Shown here: positions 1-6,704 of the stretch, in pieces | How positions within the stretch are numbered: position 1 is the stretch's first letter | Layout: each line of letters begins with the position of its first letter | NCBI GenBank assembly: GCA_037147235.1 | Contig: JBAWVO010000223.1 | Span: 1 to 10,794, forward strand | DNA from: JANXQG01 sp037147235 | GTDB lineage: Bacteria; Planctomycetota; Planctomycetia; Pirellulales; Thermoguttaceae | Length of the DNA: 10,794 nucleotides | Reading direction: 5' to 3' | Notes under the pieces: generated by a model | What the model saw: the letters and a program-made list of their open reading frames with translations, nothing else | The model's database searches: none | Told to the model about the DNA's origin: nothing | Position numbers and translations under genes: made by a program

Positions 1-1036
1 CACTGTTACCACGAAGATAAAAATTGTTCAGGTTATTTTTGCGCGGTCGCTTAGTGCCGGCAGAACTGTAACTCAATAGGCTCTCATCATCCATCCAGCC
101 CGGCCGTGGTTTTTTGATCTTCTTGCCATCTTTGAGAAGTTCGGCACAGGCGACCATGATGGATTCGAATTGATTCAGTGGGGTGACTTTGCCGTTGCTC
201 CGCACAATAACGCCTCCAACGATTTGCATGAGCGTTCTAGTGACATTCTCAAAGAGCGGCTTACCCTCCTGGTAGTCAAAGCCCGCTTTGGCCTTCTCAA
301 CATAATTGTTCAGAAAATCCTTGACGCTAGCAGTGAATTTATTCCGGTCATACAGATACGCAAAGAACCTGAGTACCAATTCCTCTTTCGTTCCGTCGTC
401 CTGCTTTGCCTTTGGCAGCTTCAGCAGAGAAGCGAAGTTTGAATCAGCTCCCAATTCCTTCAAAAAATCAATGAACCGACCGGCGTGAATACAGGAACGA
501 ATTTCCTGTTGCGTGAGTACAATACCGCCGCTGTTGAGACGCTCGAACATATCGAACCGAACATCAAGGTCGCTCTTGTCCGAGAGGGCCGTAACTCTCA
601 GTGTACGTTTCAGGAACGAGAGCCGAACCGGGGTAGGAAGGTCGGCGAAGGTCTTCCCTTTGAATGTTGATAGTTTCTCCAGTCCGTCAAGACGCAGAGG
701 ATCTTTCTTCCCTACGGCAGCGACCATTCCAATCGGATCGGCGACATAGTGCATCAAAGTCGAGACACGCTGCAAACCGTCAACCAATTCCCATGTCCCA
801 TCCTTGTTTGAGGCAACAAAAATGTTTGGAACCGGAAGTCCGAGGTAAAAAGATTCGATTAGCCTTGACTCGTCATGCGGCTCCCATCGAAATTTCCGCT
901 GGTATGGCGGCTTTCTAATTAGCTCGTTCGCATAAGCCATGCGGACAATTTCTCGAAGAGTTACGTCAACATTGTCAACGTCAACTTTCTTGCGCTGGTC
1001 ATCCAACTCTAGCTGTAGGTTCACTTCTTCAGTCAT
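1..1036 (-). CDS. DUF262 (ParB/GmrS-like) protein, C-terminus off the left edge
   Basis: Translating the minus strand from the ATG at 1036 gives 345 residues with no stop before the window edge, so the gene is partial. Residues 45-51 read YQRKFRW, residues 60-70 LIESFYLGLPV, and residues 85-90 VDGLQR followed by VSTL. This spaced set is the hallmark of DUF262, a ParB/Srx-like fold related to the nucleotide-binding half of GmrSD type IV restriction enzymes. Further on, FERLNSGG and LTQQEIRSC match the family's second conserved block. The canonical DGQQR is DGLQR here. No HNH/DUF1524 nuclease motif is visible, but the C-terminal end is missing. The ATG overlaps the upstream methyltransferase stop by 4 bases (ATGA), so the two are probably translationally coupled and work together. 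In this family the domain is thought to bind or hydrolyse nucleotides and control a nuclease; that role here is inference. Base composition is patchy and AT-richer in places: 23/60 G+C at 301-360 against 36/60 at 10081-10140. Confidence 0.85.
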   Translation of the reverse strand, partial: MTEEVNLQLELDDQRKKVDVDNVDVTLREIVRMAYANELIRKPPYQRKFRWEPHDESRLIESFYLGLPVPNIFVASNKDGTWELVDGLQRVSTLMHYVADPIGMVAAVGKKDPLRLDGLEKLSTFKGKTFADLPTPVRLSFLKRTLRVTALSDKSDLDVRFDMFERLNSGGIVLTQQEIRSCIHAGRFIDFLKELGADSNFASLLKLPKAKQDDGTKEELVLRFFAYLYDRNKFTASVKDFLNNYVEKAKAGFDYQEGKPLFENVTRTLMQIVGGVIVRSNGKVTPLNQFESIMVACAELLKDGKKIKKPRPGWMDDESLLSYSSAGTKRPRKNNLNNFYLRGNS

Positions 1037-2010
1037 TTGATGCTACCCATTTTCAACGGTATCGTAGTTGATCGAGATACCCGGGACGCCGAGAAAAAGT
1101 CACGGGAGGACTCGTCAAATCGCTTTCTCGCATACTCGAAGTAGTGCGGATCGACTTCCACACCGACACTGTTTCTTCCCCATCTGCTCGCTGCGATATT
1201 CGTTGTGCCTGTTCCCATGAAAGGGTCGAGCACTGTATCTCCCACGAAACTGAACATGCGAATCAGCCGCTCAGCTAGTTCGACCGGGAAGGGTGCTGGG
1301 TGGTGTCTTGTCGATGCTCCCGGTAGTCGAGTCCATATTTGTTGAAACCACTCGCGGTGCGAGTCTTCGGGAATCACGCTCAAGATGCGGGTGGCCACGG
1401 ATGGCGAACGGTAGCCCCCCGGCTTGCGTTGCATCAGGATAAACTCGATGTCATTCTTAATGACGGCGTTTGGCTCATAGGGCTTGCCCAAGAAGCTGGA
1501 CCCGTTGCCATCGGACTCATACTTCGCGTTGGAGATCTTGTGCCAGATGATGGGTGCCAAGTTGTCGTAGCCGATCTGCCGACAATGCTCTTGGATCGAG
1601 GCGTGAAGAGGCACGACCATGTGCCGGCCGCCGTTGTTTCGCCTTGCTAGGCAAACATCGCCCACTACGCAAATCAGCCGGCCACCGGGGACCAAAACCT
1701 TGTGGCATCGCTCCCAAACCTTGTCTAGCTCACCAAGAAATACTTCATAGTCGGCCACGAAGCCTAGCTGACCTTCACTCTTCCGGTATTCTTTCAATGT
1801 CCAGTAGGGTGGGGATGTAAGGATAAGATGAACTCTCTCCGCTTGCAGGTCGCGGGCGTCGCCTAGCCGTAGGTCGTGGTGGGTGGGGACTTCCCTGATG
1901 ATGGACTCGATCAAGGTAGTCAGTTTCCGGTCTTTGGCGATGCGCGGGAGGGCTGTCTGGGGATCATCCAGGTTTTGAAGTTCCTTCGGCAGTAGCGATG
2001 CAATATCCAT
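1033..2010 (-). CDS. Beta-class DNA methyltransferase (N4-cytosine or N6-adenine)
   Basis: The 325-residue protein has the circularly permuted order of PF01555 (N6_N4_Mtase). The catalytic motif IV, TSPPYW, comes first at residues 65-70, and the AdoMet-binding region, DPFMGTGTT at 262-270 followed by GVEVDP at 283-288, comes last. VLVPGGRLICVVGD at 106-118 is the usual strand after the catalytic motif, and HPAPFPVELAERLI at 237-250 precedes the AdoMet loop. S/TSPPY is commoner in N4-cytosine than N6-adenine enzymes, so N4-methylcytosine is the slightly favoured product; the recognition site cannot be read from sequence. About 50 extra N-terminal residues precede the core. No restriction nuclease is visible in the window, but the stop codon overlaps the start of the DUF262 gene, which points to a modification-based defence cassette transcribed leftward. 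The ATG at 2010 is the only good start; upstream pairing to 16S rRNA is weak (GGGTGA). Confidence 0.9.
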   Translation of the reverse strand: MDIASLLPKELQNLDDPQTALPRIAKDRKLTTLIESIIREVPTHHDLRLGDARDLQAERVHLILTSPPYWTLKEYRKSEGQLGFVADYEVFLGELDKVWERCHKVLVPGGRLICVVGDVCLARRNNGGRHMVVPLHASIQEHCRQIGYDNLAPIIWHKISNAKYESDGNGSSFLGKPYEPNAVIKNDIEFILMQRKPGGYRSPSVATRILSVIPEDSHREWFQQIWTRLPGASTRHHPAPFPVELAERLIRMFSFVGDTVLDPFMGTGTTNIAASRWGRNSVGVEVDPHYFEYARKRFDESSRDFFSASRVSRSTTIPLKMGSIK

Positions 2011-2380
2011 TCACCCATTCTACACGAGCGGGCCACCGCCTGAAATACCCATCAGATTCGTGTTTTCGATGGTCTGATCGGATTTGGCGGTTGGCCTTGT
2101 TTGCCTCGGCCATGTGCGACATACGATTCGTTTTGAGAATTTACGTTAAGGATGGCCGACTGCCGCCGCACTTCAAGCAGAGATGAATGAGACGACGAAG
2201 GGATTTGCCGCAAACCTTGATGCTGCTTCACTTTTCGTCATTTTTTCATGCCGTTACAATTATTCGCATTCCGCACCTAGAACTGGAAGAGCCGTCATAC
2301 TTTGTCATTTTTGTTGGTTTTCCTAAGTTTTCAGCCGATAACAGCAGAAGACTCCCGATTGCGCAACCTTTACTCTCGCC
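2011..2380. other. Divergent intergenic region between the methyltransferase gene and fliG
   Basis: These 370 bases hold no convincing gene. Short open frames exist but have no recognisable sequence. Because the flanking genes are divergent, promoters for both should lie here. The right half is AT-rich with several T runs (about 2230-2330) and contains the sigma-28-like octamer listed separately. No strong inverted repeat was found. Confidence 0.5.
2334..2341 (+). promoter_or_regulatory. Possible sigma-28 (FliA) -10 element ahead of fliG
   Basis: GCCGATAA is an exact match to the flagellar sigma-28 -10 consensus, 39 bases before the fliG ATG. The matching -35 box (TAAA, about 15 bases further upstream) is absent: 2315-2318 reads TGGT. 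A TAAGTTTT lies just before the octamer, but much too close. The half-match beside a flagellar gene is suggestive only. Confidence 0.3.
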
Positions 2381-3376
2381 ATGTCCCAAGACACTCGCAA
2401 AGCTGCCATTTTGCTCATGAGTCTGCCAGACGACCAGGCTGCGCAGTTGATGAGCAAGCTAGAACCTAAGCAAGTGGAAGCGGTTTCCATTGAAATCGCC
2501 AAACTCGGCACGGTCTCGGGCGATGAGCAGGAATCGACGATTCAGGAGTTTGCGGGAGCCAATCCATCGAACATGTCCGTGCGAGCCGGTGGCATGGAGC
2601 TTGCCAAGCAATTGGTCGAAAAGGCCCTCGGCAAGGGTGCGGGAGCTACCCTGGACAATGTCCGGCAATCGATCGAGGCCCTGCCGTTCGGATTCCTGCA
2701 AAAGGTCGATAATCAAAACCTGTTGACCTTCATCATGGACGAACACCCGCAGACGATCGCCCTGATCCTGTCGCATATTCAGCCGCTACAGGCCGCCGAG
2801 ATTATCAAAGGGTTGCCGGCGGAGCGGCAGTTGTCGGTCATCCGCCGCGTGGCCACCATGGGCCAGACCAGCCCGGAAATCATCAAAGAAGTCGAGCGAG
2901 GGCTGGAGCATCGCATGTCGAGCGTCGTCAGCCAGCAATTTGAGAAGGCCGGCGGCGTGCCAAGCGTGGCCGGCATGCTCAACGTCATCGATCGGGCCAC
3001 GGAACGCAGCCTCTTGGAAAATCTCGCACGCGAGGATCCCGAGTTGGTGCAAGAGATCCGCCGCTTGATGTTCGTGTTCGACGACTTGAATAGCCTGGGC
3101 AATAAGGAAATCCAGACGTTGTTGAAGAACGTAGACAACTCGCAGTGGGCCATGGCCCTGAAGGGTGCTAGCCCCGATTTGAAAGAGAAAATTCTGGCCA
3201 ACATGTCCAAGCGCGCCGGTGACATGCTTCGCGAAGAGATGGAGTATCTCGGGCCTGTCAAACTTTCGGCGGTCGAGCAGATGCAACAGCAGATCGTCGA
3301 CGTCGTGCGTCGTCTGGAAGACGCCGGCGAAATCAGCACGCACAGCGACGAGAAGGAAGAGCAGCTCGTCAGCTAG
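2381..3376 (+). CDS. fliG: Flagellar motor switch protein FliG
   Basis: The protein has 331 residues, the usual FliG length, and aligns in memory with FliG throughout. The N-terminal domain (about 1-105), which binds the FliF MS-ring, starts RKAAILLMSLPDD. The middle domain carries the signature EHPQTIALILSHI at 121-133, the conserved EHPQ surface that contacts FliM. The C-terminal torque domain (about 195-305) contains FVFDDL at 231-236 and NMSKRAGDMLREEMEYLGPV at 274-293, the charged helix facing the stator. FliG couples the proton or sodium flux of the stators to rotor rotation and to direction switching on the cytoplasmic face of the motor. The gene stands alone, with no fliF, fliH or fliI beside it. 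The start has no Shine-Dalgarno-like sequence (the preceding bases are pyrimidine-rich), but the alignment fits this ATG. A charged tail after about residue 315 is unremarkable. The gene is convergent with the transglutaminase-like gene, 44 bases away. Confidence 0.97.
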   Translation: MSQDTRKAAILLMSLPDDQAAQLMSKLEPKQVEAVSIEIAKLGTVSGDEQESTIQEFAGANPSNMSVRAGGMELAKQLVEKALGKGAGATLDNVRQSIEALPFGFLQKVDNQNLLTFIMDEHPQTIALILSHIQPLQAAEIIKGLPAERQLSVIRRVATMGQTSPEIIKEVERGLEHRMSSVVSQQFEKAGGVPSVAGMLNVIDRATERSLLENLAREDPELVQEIRRLMFVFDDLNSLGNKEIQTLLKNVDNSQWAMALKGASPDLKEKILANMSKRAGDMLREEMEYLGPVKLSAVEQMQQQIVDVVRRLEDAGEISTHSDEKEEQLVS

Positions 3377-3420
3377 GGGGGCCTTTGCCGCCAATTATGG
3401 CATACGGAGTCTGCCGGCTA

Positions 3421-5205
3421 CTATTCTTGTCCCACGTCAGGCATTTTCTCTTTCCGTACCGTCCAAAGATCGTCGAAGCGATGGCTCTTATCCTCGCCGC
3501 TCCCCCGCCACCAATAGGTGATCCCTTGGAAAACGGATATATTCTGCTTGCCGGAAACGAACGAGTCGAGCAATAAATCCTGTCCGCTTGCCATGGTGAT
3601 CGCATCGCCCGGATCATTGCCGAAGAAGACAAAGTCGCCGCCACGGGTGTCACCAACAGCACCGGAAGCATCGACCGGCACCCAGCCCACGCCACGGGCG
3701 AAGAACTCAGCCTTGACGTGCCACTGACCATAGACACCGATTCGATCGCCCGGTTTTTGCGACTTTGCCCAGCGGCCAGCCAGCAACCGCGCCGGAACTC
3801 GGTTGGCTCGCATGGTGGACGCAAACACCGCCGACAGGCCACCGCAGTCCGACTTGCCCTCAACGCAAGTCCGTGAGGCGGTGTGCTCGGGAGTAGGCCA
3901 TTGATAGCGAAAATGGTGCTTGATATAGGCAAACACCCGCCGAGCGAAGGCCATGTCGGTTTCACCGTTGTGTCGTTTCATGCCGGCTCCCGTCATCCAG
4001 GCTTGGAATGGTTTGGACGTGAAGTCGAGCGTCATCGTGGAGCAGGTCTGGTTTTTGAACGACTCGGGAGAAAGCTCAGGCACCTCGGGAGCTTTCTGGC
4101 CAGGTGTTAACGCCCGCAGCCGCCGCGACATCAACGTCGCCTGGATCGTCAAAACGGTGTGAACCTCTTTTCGCCCATCGGTGATGCGGGCCAGGATGAC
4201 GGGTCGCTTCAGCGGACTTCCCTCTCGGACGATGATCCCCTTGGGGACAAAAGTCGTTTTTACCGCCTGTTGGCTTGGTAGATTAGGAACTTGCGGCGCA
4301 TAGAGATACCACTCATCGACCTTTGCATCCGGGTGGGCGATCTCCGTGGTGAGCGTGGCCACGATCGTTTGAGAAGGCTTCGTTTCGAGCCAACATGGGC
4401 CTTTTCCGGCGTCTTCCGGCAGGAAGGCGAGCCACTTCGGCGAGGGACCGCGTTTTGCGTTGGCATCCATCAACTTCGACGCGGGCATGTCGATGTTGCT
4501 CGTCCACCAACCGCCGTTGGTCAGGCAGATCCAATCGCCGGTTGGCGCGAAGGCGACGCAGCGGACGGAGAGGTCATCCCTGATCGCGTTTTCCAGGACT
4601 TTGACGAGATCTTGGGGAATGCCCCCGTAAAAGACGCCCGTCTTGCCGCAAAGCAGAATCCAGCCGCCGTTGGGCGAGAAAGCGATCGACCGCAAAGTGC
4701 CGCCGCTGCTTCCGATTTCCGCGATCTTGTTGCGAGCGTCTTCTGGGATGCGGCCTTCGGTCCAGCTTCCACATTGCCCCCACAGGACCGCCCAACCGCC
4801 AGAGGGTGCAAAGGCGACACACTTGAAATCGGAAGGGTGTTCATTCCGCAGTTCAGTCAGCTTCTTGACGGCCGGCAGGTTCGTATTGCTGGCACAGAAG
4901 CCGCTATCGTCGAAAAGGACGACCCAATCGCCGTCAGGCGTGAAGGCGATGCATTTCAATCTGGCGGTTTTCGTCCCTTGCACTTCCTTGAGCTTTTCGA
5001 CTGCATCGCGTGGAATGCCGGGGCTGTCATGGAATCCGTTCCGGCCATCCAACTCCAAGAAGTCGTCGGCCCCCGTGGCGACGGCAGCAAGCCCGAGCCA
5101 CGCGACAAGGAGCGATGCCGTTGTTCCAAACAGGAACAGGCTTACTGCCACCACGACGAAAACCGCGCGGAAAACCCAAGCAACTTTACATGGAATCACA
5201 GCCAT
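3421..5205 (-). CDS. Membrane-anchored transglutaminase-like protein with N-terminal propeller-like repeats
   Basis: The protein has 594 residues. A hydrophobic stretch at about 10-42 looks like an uncleaved signal anchor or a long signal peptide, so the rest is probably extracytoplasmic. Residues 82-256 hold four similar units of 42-46 residues, each beginning with the pattern [RK]-x-[IV]-AF-x-P-x-G-[DG]-W followed by a Leu/Val strand and an IP or LP turn (units start near 83, 128, 172 and 215). A decayed fifth begins at 257 (KWLAFLP). They resemble WD40/YVTN-type propeller blades. The C-terminal domain is transglutaminase-like: the Cys sits in KSDCGGLSAVF (Cys454), the His in GQWHVKAE (His496), and the Asp in GWVPVDAS (Asp512), with HFRYQW upstream at 431-436. 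All three catalytic residues are present, so activity (peptidase or amide cleavage or transfer) is plausible; the substrate is unknown. The ATG lies 3 bases after the stop of the broken upstream gene, which suggests one transcript. It is not a copy of any named enzyme I recognise. Confidence 0.8.
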   Translation of the reverse strand: MAVIPCKVAWVFRAVFVVVAVSLFLFGTTASLLVAWLGLAAVATGADDFLELDGRNGFHDSPGIPRDAVEKLKEVQGTKTARLKCIAFTPDGDWVVLFDDSGFCASNTNLPAVKKLTELRNEHPSDFKCVAFAPSGGWAVLWGQCGSWTEGRIPEDARNKIAEIGSSGGTLRSIAFSPNGGWILLCGKTGVFYGGIPQDLVKVLENAIRDDLSVRCVAFAPTGDWICLTNGGWWTSNIDMPASKLMDANAKRGPSPKWLAFLPEDAGKGPCWLETKPSQTIVATLTTEIAHPDAKVDEWYLYAPQVPNLPSQQAVKTTFVPKGIIVREGSPLKRPVILARITDGRKEVHTVLTIQATLMSRRLRALTPGQKAPEVPELSPESFKNQTCSTMTLDFTSKPFQAWMTGAGMKRHNGETDMAFARRVFAYIKHHFRYQWPTPEHTASRTCVEGKSDCGGLSAVFASTMRANRVPARLLAGRWAKSQKPGDRIGVYGQWHVKAEFFARGVGWVPVDASGAVGDTRGGDFVFFGNDPGDAITMASGQDLLLDSFVSGKQNISVFQGITYWWRGSGEDKSHRFDDLWTVRKEKMPDVGQE

Positions 5206-5208
5206 GAC

Positions 5209-5711
5209 TCAACCCGCGTGACCGCGAAATGGTCCTTTATCTCTTGCGAATCTCGCCAGCCCATCCCGCCATTCTACCGGAATCCCCAACTCGCCCCAAT
5301 AGGCCCCGGCAAGCTGGCCACAGACGGCCCCGGTCGTGTCGGCGTCGTCGCCCAGGTTCACGGCCCGCAGTACGGATTCACGGAAGTCCTTGGCATTGTG
5401 GAAGGCCATAGGGCGGCTTCCAGGCTTTGGACCACGTAGCCACTGGCCTCGCAAATCAGTGCCTCACCCGGACGACAATGCAACCGTATGCCGATCAGGT
5501 TCGACATGGTGCCGGAGGGGACGAAAAGGGCCGCTTCCTTGCCGAGTACCCGGGCCACCCGCTCTTGCAGGGCGATTACCGAGGGATCATCGCCGAAAAC
5601 GTCGTCGCCCACTGCCGCTTCGGCCATCGCTGTGCGCATGGCGGGAGTCGGCCGGGTGACGGTGTCGCTACGGAAATCGAGCGGTTGATTCAAAGTACCC
5701 ATGGTGCTCAT
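5209..5711 (-). pseudogene. Chimeric remnant: L-threonine aldolase N-terminus fused to ADP-ribosylglycohydrolase C-terminus, frameshifted
   Basis: Reading from the ATG at 5711 (or 5702), residues 1-89 are the start of a low-specificity L-threonine aldolase: LDFRSDTVTRPTPAMR at 11-26, GDDVFGDDPSV at 35-45, and FVPSGTMSNLIGIRLH at 63-78. Threonine aldolases continue well beyond this point with the PLP-lysine region, but here the sequence changes after LICEA (near 5445) to SGYVVQSLEAALW, a phrase from the C-terminal half of ADP-ribosylglycohydrolases. A single missing G near 5409-5410 then shifts the frame. In the next frame the glycohydrolase resumes as AFHNAKDF, including the metal-binding NLGDDADTTGA and AYWGELGIPVEWRDGLA, to the stop at 5209. 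The PLP lysine and the N-terminal glycohydrolase metal ligands are absent, so neither activity is expected. The most likely history is a deletion that joined two genes, followed by the frameshift. The start overlaps the DprA-like stop by 4 bases. Confidence 0.85.
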
Positions 5712-6361
5712 CCTCGATTTTTCTCGTGTAATAACTCCGATAGATCAAATAGGCGGGCACCGAGATCCAATAGCGTTTGGTTTTCCTCCCGACCGAAAAC
5801 GACGACCGGCCTGCCCTGTGCAATCAGATCCAGGCAGAACTGCTCCGTCTTGCTGCCCGATGCGGCGTGGGCGACGAAGACCTCGTCGGCAACGGCGGCG
5901 ACGAACTGGTTGCGGCGAACCGCCAAAGCCGTTGTGATTCGGCGATCTTTCTCCCCAAACGGGGAGAGAATCAAGAGTCGGCCGTCGCCAAGTGCCGGTT
6001 TCCAGGCAGGGGGTATGCACATCCGCTGAATACCTCGGGCCGGGCAGATCACTACCGGCTGCTTGCCGCGCAGGAGCATGTCAAGGCACTCCTTCTCCAT
6101 CGGCGAGTGGAAGCCACCGATCGTCGCCACGCCCGCGTCCCGAAGGCTGCGAGCCAAGTCGTAGGTATCCAGGATCAAGTTGCCAGGGCACTTCGCCGAA
6201 CAGAACAGGGCCAGCAACCGTGTACTCAAGTGGTCGAGATTCCCCAAGGCAGTCACTCGCGCAAATCGCCGATCCCCAAGCCGGGCCTTCAAGGCGGCTG
6301 GGTAGTCTGCGTCGAGGGGAGCGCGGGCATCTTGCCCGCTTGGTTTCAAAAATGCTGACAC
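5708..6361 (-). CDS. Short DprA/Smf-like (Rossmann-fold) DNA-processing family protein with repeat-derived N-terminus
   Basis: The 217-residue protein resembles a short branch of the DprA/Smf family. DADYPAALKARLGD (17-30) corresponds to the D-x-x-YP opening of DprA; ALFCSAKCPGNLIL (51-64) and GFHSPMEKECL (83-93) are the nucleotide-fold strands; RGKQPVVICPARGI (98-111) and GRLLILSPFGEKDRR (127-141) correspond to the later Rossmann strands. True DprA, about 300-380 residues, loads RecA onto incoming single-stranded DNA and has GxRxxS and GGARGID motifs; these are replaced here (FCSAKCPG, GFHSPME), so a DNA-uptake role is not assured. The start needs comment. The only in-frame starts are GTG at 6361 and TTG at 6349. 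GTG lies within the inverted end of a MITE, and residues 1-15 are encoded by that element and the dispersed repeat. The native start has therefore apparently been lost or replaced. The stop overlaps the next gene's ATG (ATGA). Confidence 0.7.
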   Translation of the reverse strand: MSAFLKPSGQDARAPLDADYPAALKARLGDRRFARVTALGNLDHLSTRLLALFCSAKCPGNLILDTYDLARSLRDAGVATIGGFHSPMEKECLDMLLRGKQPVVICPARGIQRMCIPPAWKPALGDGRLLILSPFGEKDRRITTALAVRRNQFVAAVADEVFVAHAASGSKTEQFCLDLIAQGRPVVVFGREENQTLLDLGARLFDLSELLHEKNRG

Positions 6362-6550
6362 TATCGGATTCTATGTGTTGGCCTGTTATTACGAGGTTTC
6401 TTGGCCAGACCGCCGCATGCAACCGTCTCAGACTACCCGCTCTTCCGTTAAATTGGGCTGACTACGAAGAACCGGTATCCAATTTTGCCTCAATTTGGTC
6501 AACACATAGAAAAAGTTAGTGTCAGCAAAAATGGGGTCGAGACGCCCACG
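6311..6550. repeat. 61-base dispersed palindromic repeat, copy 1, split by an insertion
   Basis: The two parts, 6311-6354 and 6534-6550, join to give 61 bases that match the intact copy at 8035-8095 at 53 of 61 positions with no gaps. The left part contains a perfect hairpin, GCGGGCA-TCT-TGCCCGC (6323-6339). The right part contains the second, weaker palindrome, around CGAGACGCCC. The left part is read through in frame by the DprA-like gene as KPSGQDARAPL. It resembles small REP-like elements common in planctomycete genomes (recollection, not checked). Confidence 0.85.
6355..6525. mobile_element. MITE-like non-autonomous insertion, 171 bp, with 8-bp target duplication
   Basis: The element begins CTGACACTA and ends TAGTGTCAG. 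The first 29 bases (6355-6383) and the reverse complement of the last 29 (6497-6525) agree at 24 of 29 positions, including an inner block TTCTATGTGTTG. It is flanked by the exact 8-base direct repeat CAAAAATG at 6347-6354 and 6526-6533. Removing the element and one repeat copy restores a contiguous dispersed repeat. There is no coding capacity, so movement would need a transposase supplied elsewhere. An 8-bp duplication is compatible with several DDE transposase families (for example IS66, ISL3, ISAs1 or IS256); I cannot assign one. On the minus strand a TTGACC (6502-6497) and GATACC (6479-6474), 17 bases apart, form a weak promoter-like pair pointing at the DprA-like gene. Confidence 0.88.
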
Positions 6551-6581
6551 CTCCTTTCTTTCAAGTCACATGCGATTCGCT

Positions 6582-6704
6582 TCATTTCTCCTCCGTGGCG
6601 TGGCCCATACGATATTTGATGTCGTAGTTCAGGATAAAATCCAACTCCTCCTCCGTGAACTCAGGGCGGAGAATGGGGCCGTCATGGGAATCAGGGCAGG
6701 TCAC
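6582..6704 (-). CDS. 40-residue ORF overlapping the end of the DUF1016 gene
   Basis: A GTG at 6704 opens a 40-residue frame that ends at TGA 6582-6584. It overlaps the last 14 bases of the DUF1016 nuclease gene in another frame. The middle, residues 15-31, reads EFTEEELDFILNYDIKY and RMG follows at 32-34: a compact acidic helix followed by a basic tail. I recall similar phrases at the extreme C-terminus of Eco57I-type or SAM-dependent restriction-methylase proteins, so this may be a tail fragment of such an enzyme rather than a free-standing gene. No Shine-Dalgarno site is obvious before the GTG. It may be translated by coupling to the nuclease gene. The resemblance is from memory and the coding status is uncertain. 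Confidence 0.4.
   Translation of the reverse strand: MTCPDSHDGPILRPEFTEEELDFILNYDIKYRMGHATEEK

Noticed and set aside
2060..2130. A sigma-54-like GG/GC pair upstream of fliG (TTGGC...TTTGC)
   Set aside because: The spacing between the GG and GC elements does not fit the required distance.
2779..3394. Minus-strand open frames of 186 and 202 residues
   Set aside because: Antisense to fliG, whose whole length is conserved; composition is typical of a shadow frame.
4291..5439. A 382-residue plus-strand open frame
   Set aside because: It lies antisense to the transglutaminase-like gene, which has conserved motifs throughout; the plus frame has no recognisable sequence and is a GC-rich shadow.
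5427..6358. Plus-strand open frames across the DprA-like and chimeric genes
   Set aside because: Shadows of the minus-strand genes, whose family motifs are clear.
6353..6527. Longer 31-base inverted ends TGCTGACACTA...TAGTGTCAGCA for the MITE
   Set aside because: The two outer bases on each side belong partly to the duplicated target CAAAAATG; the empty-site comparison places the true ends at 6355 and 6525.
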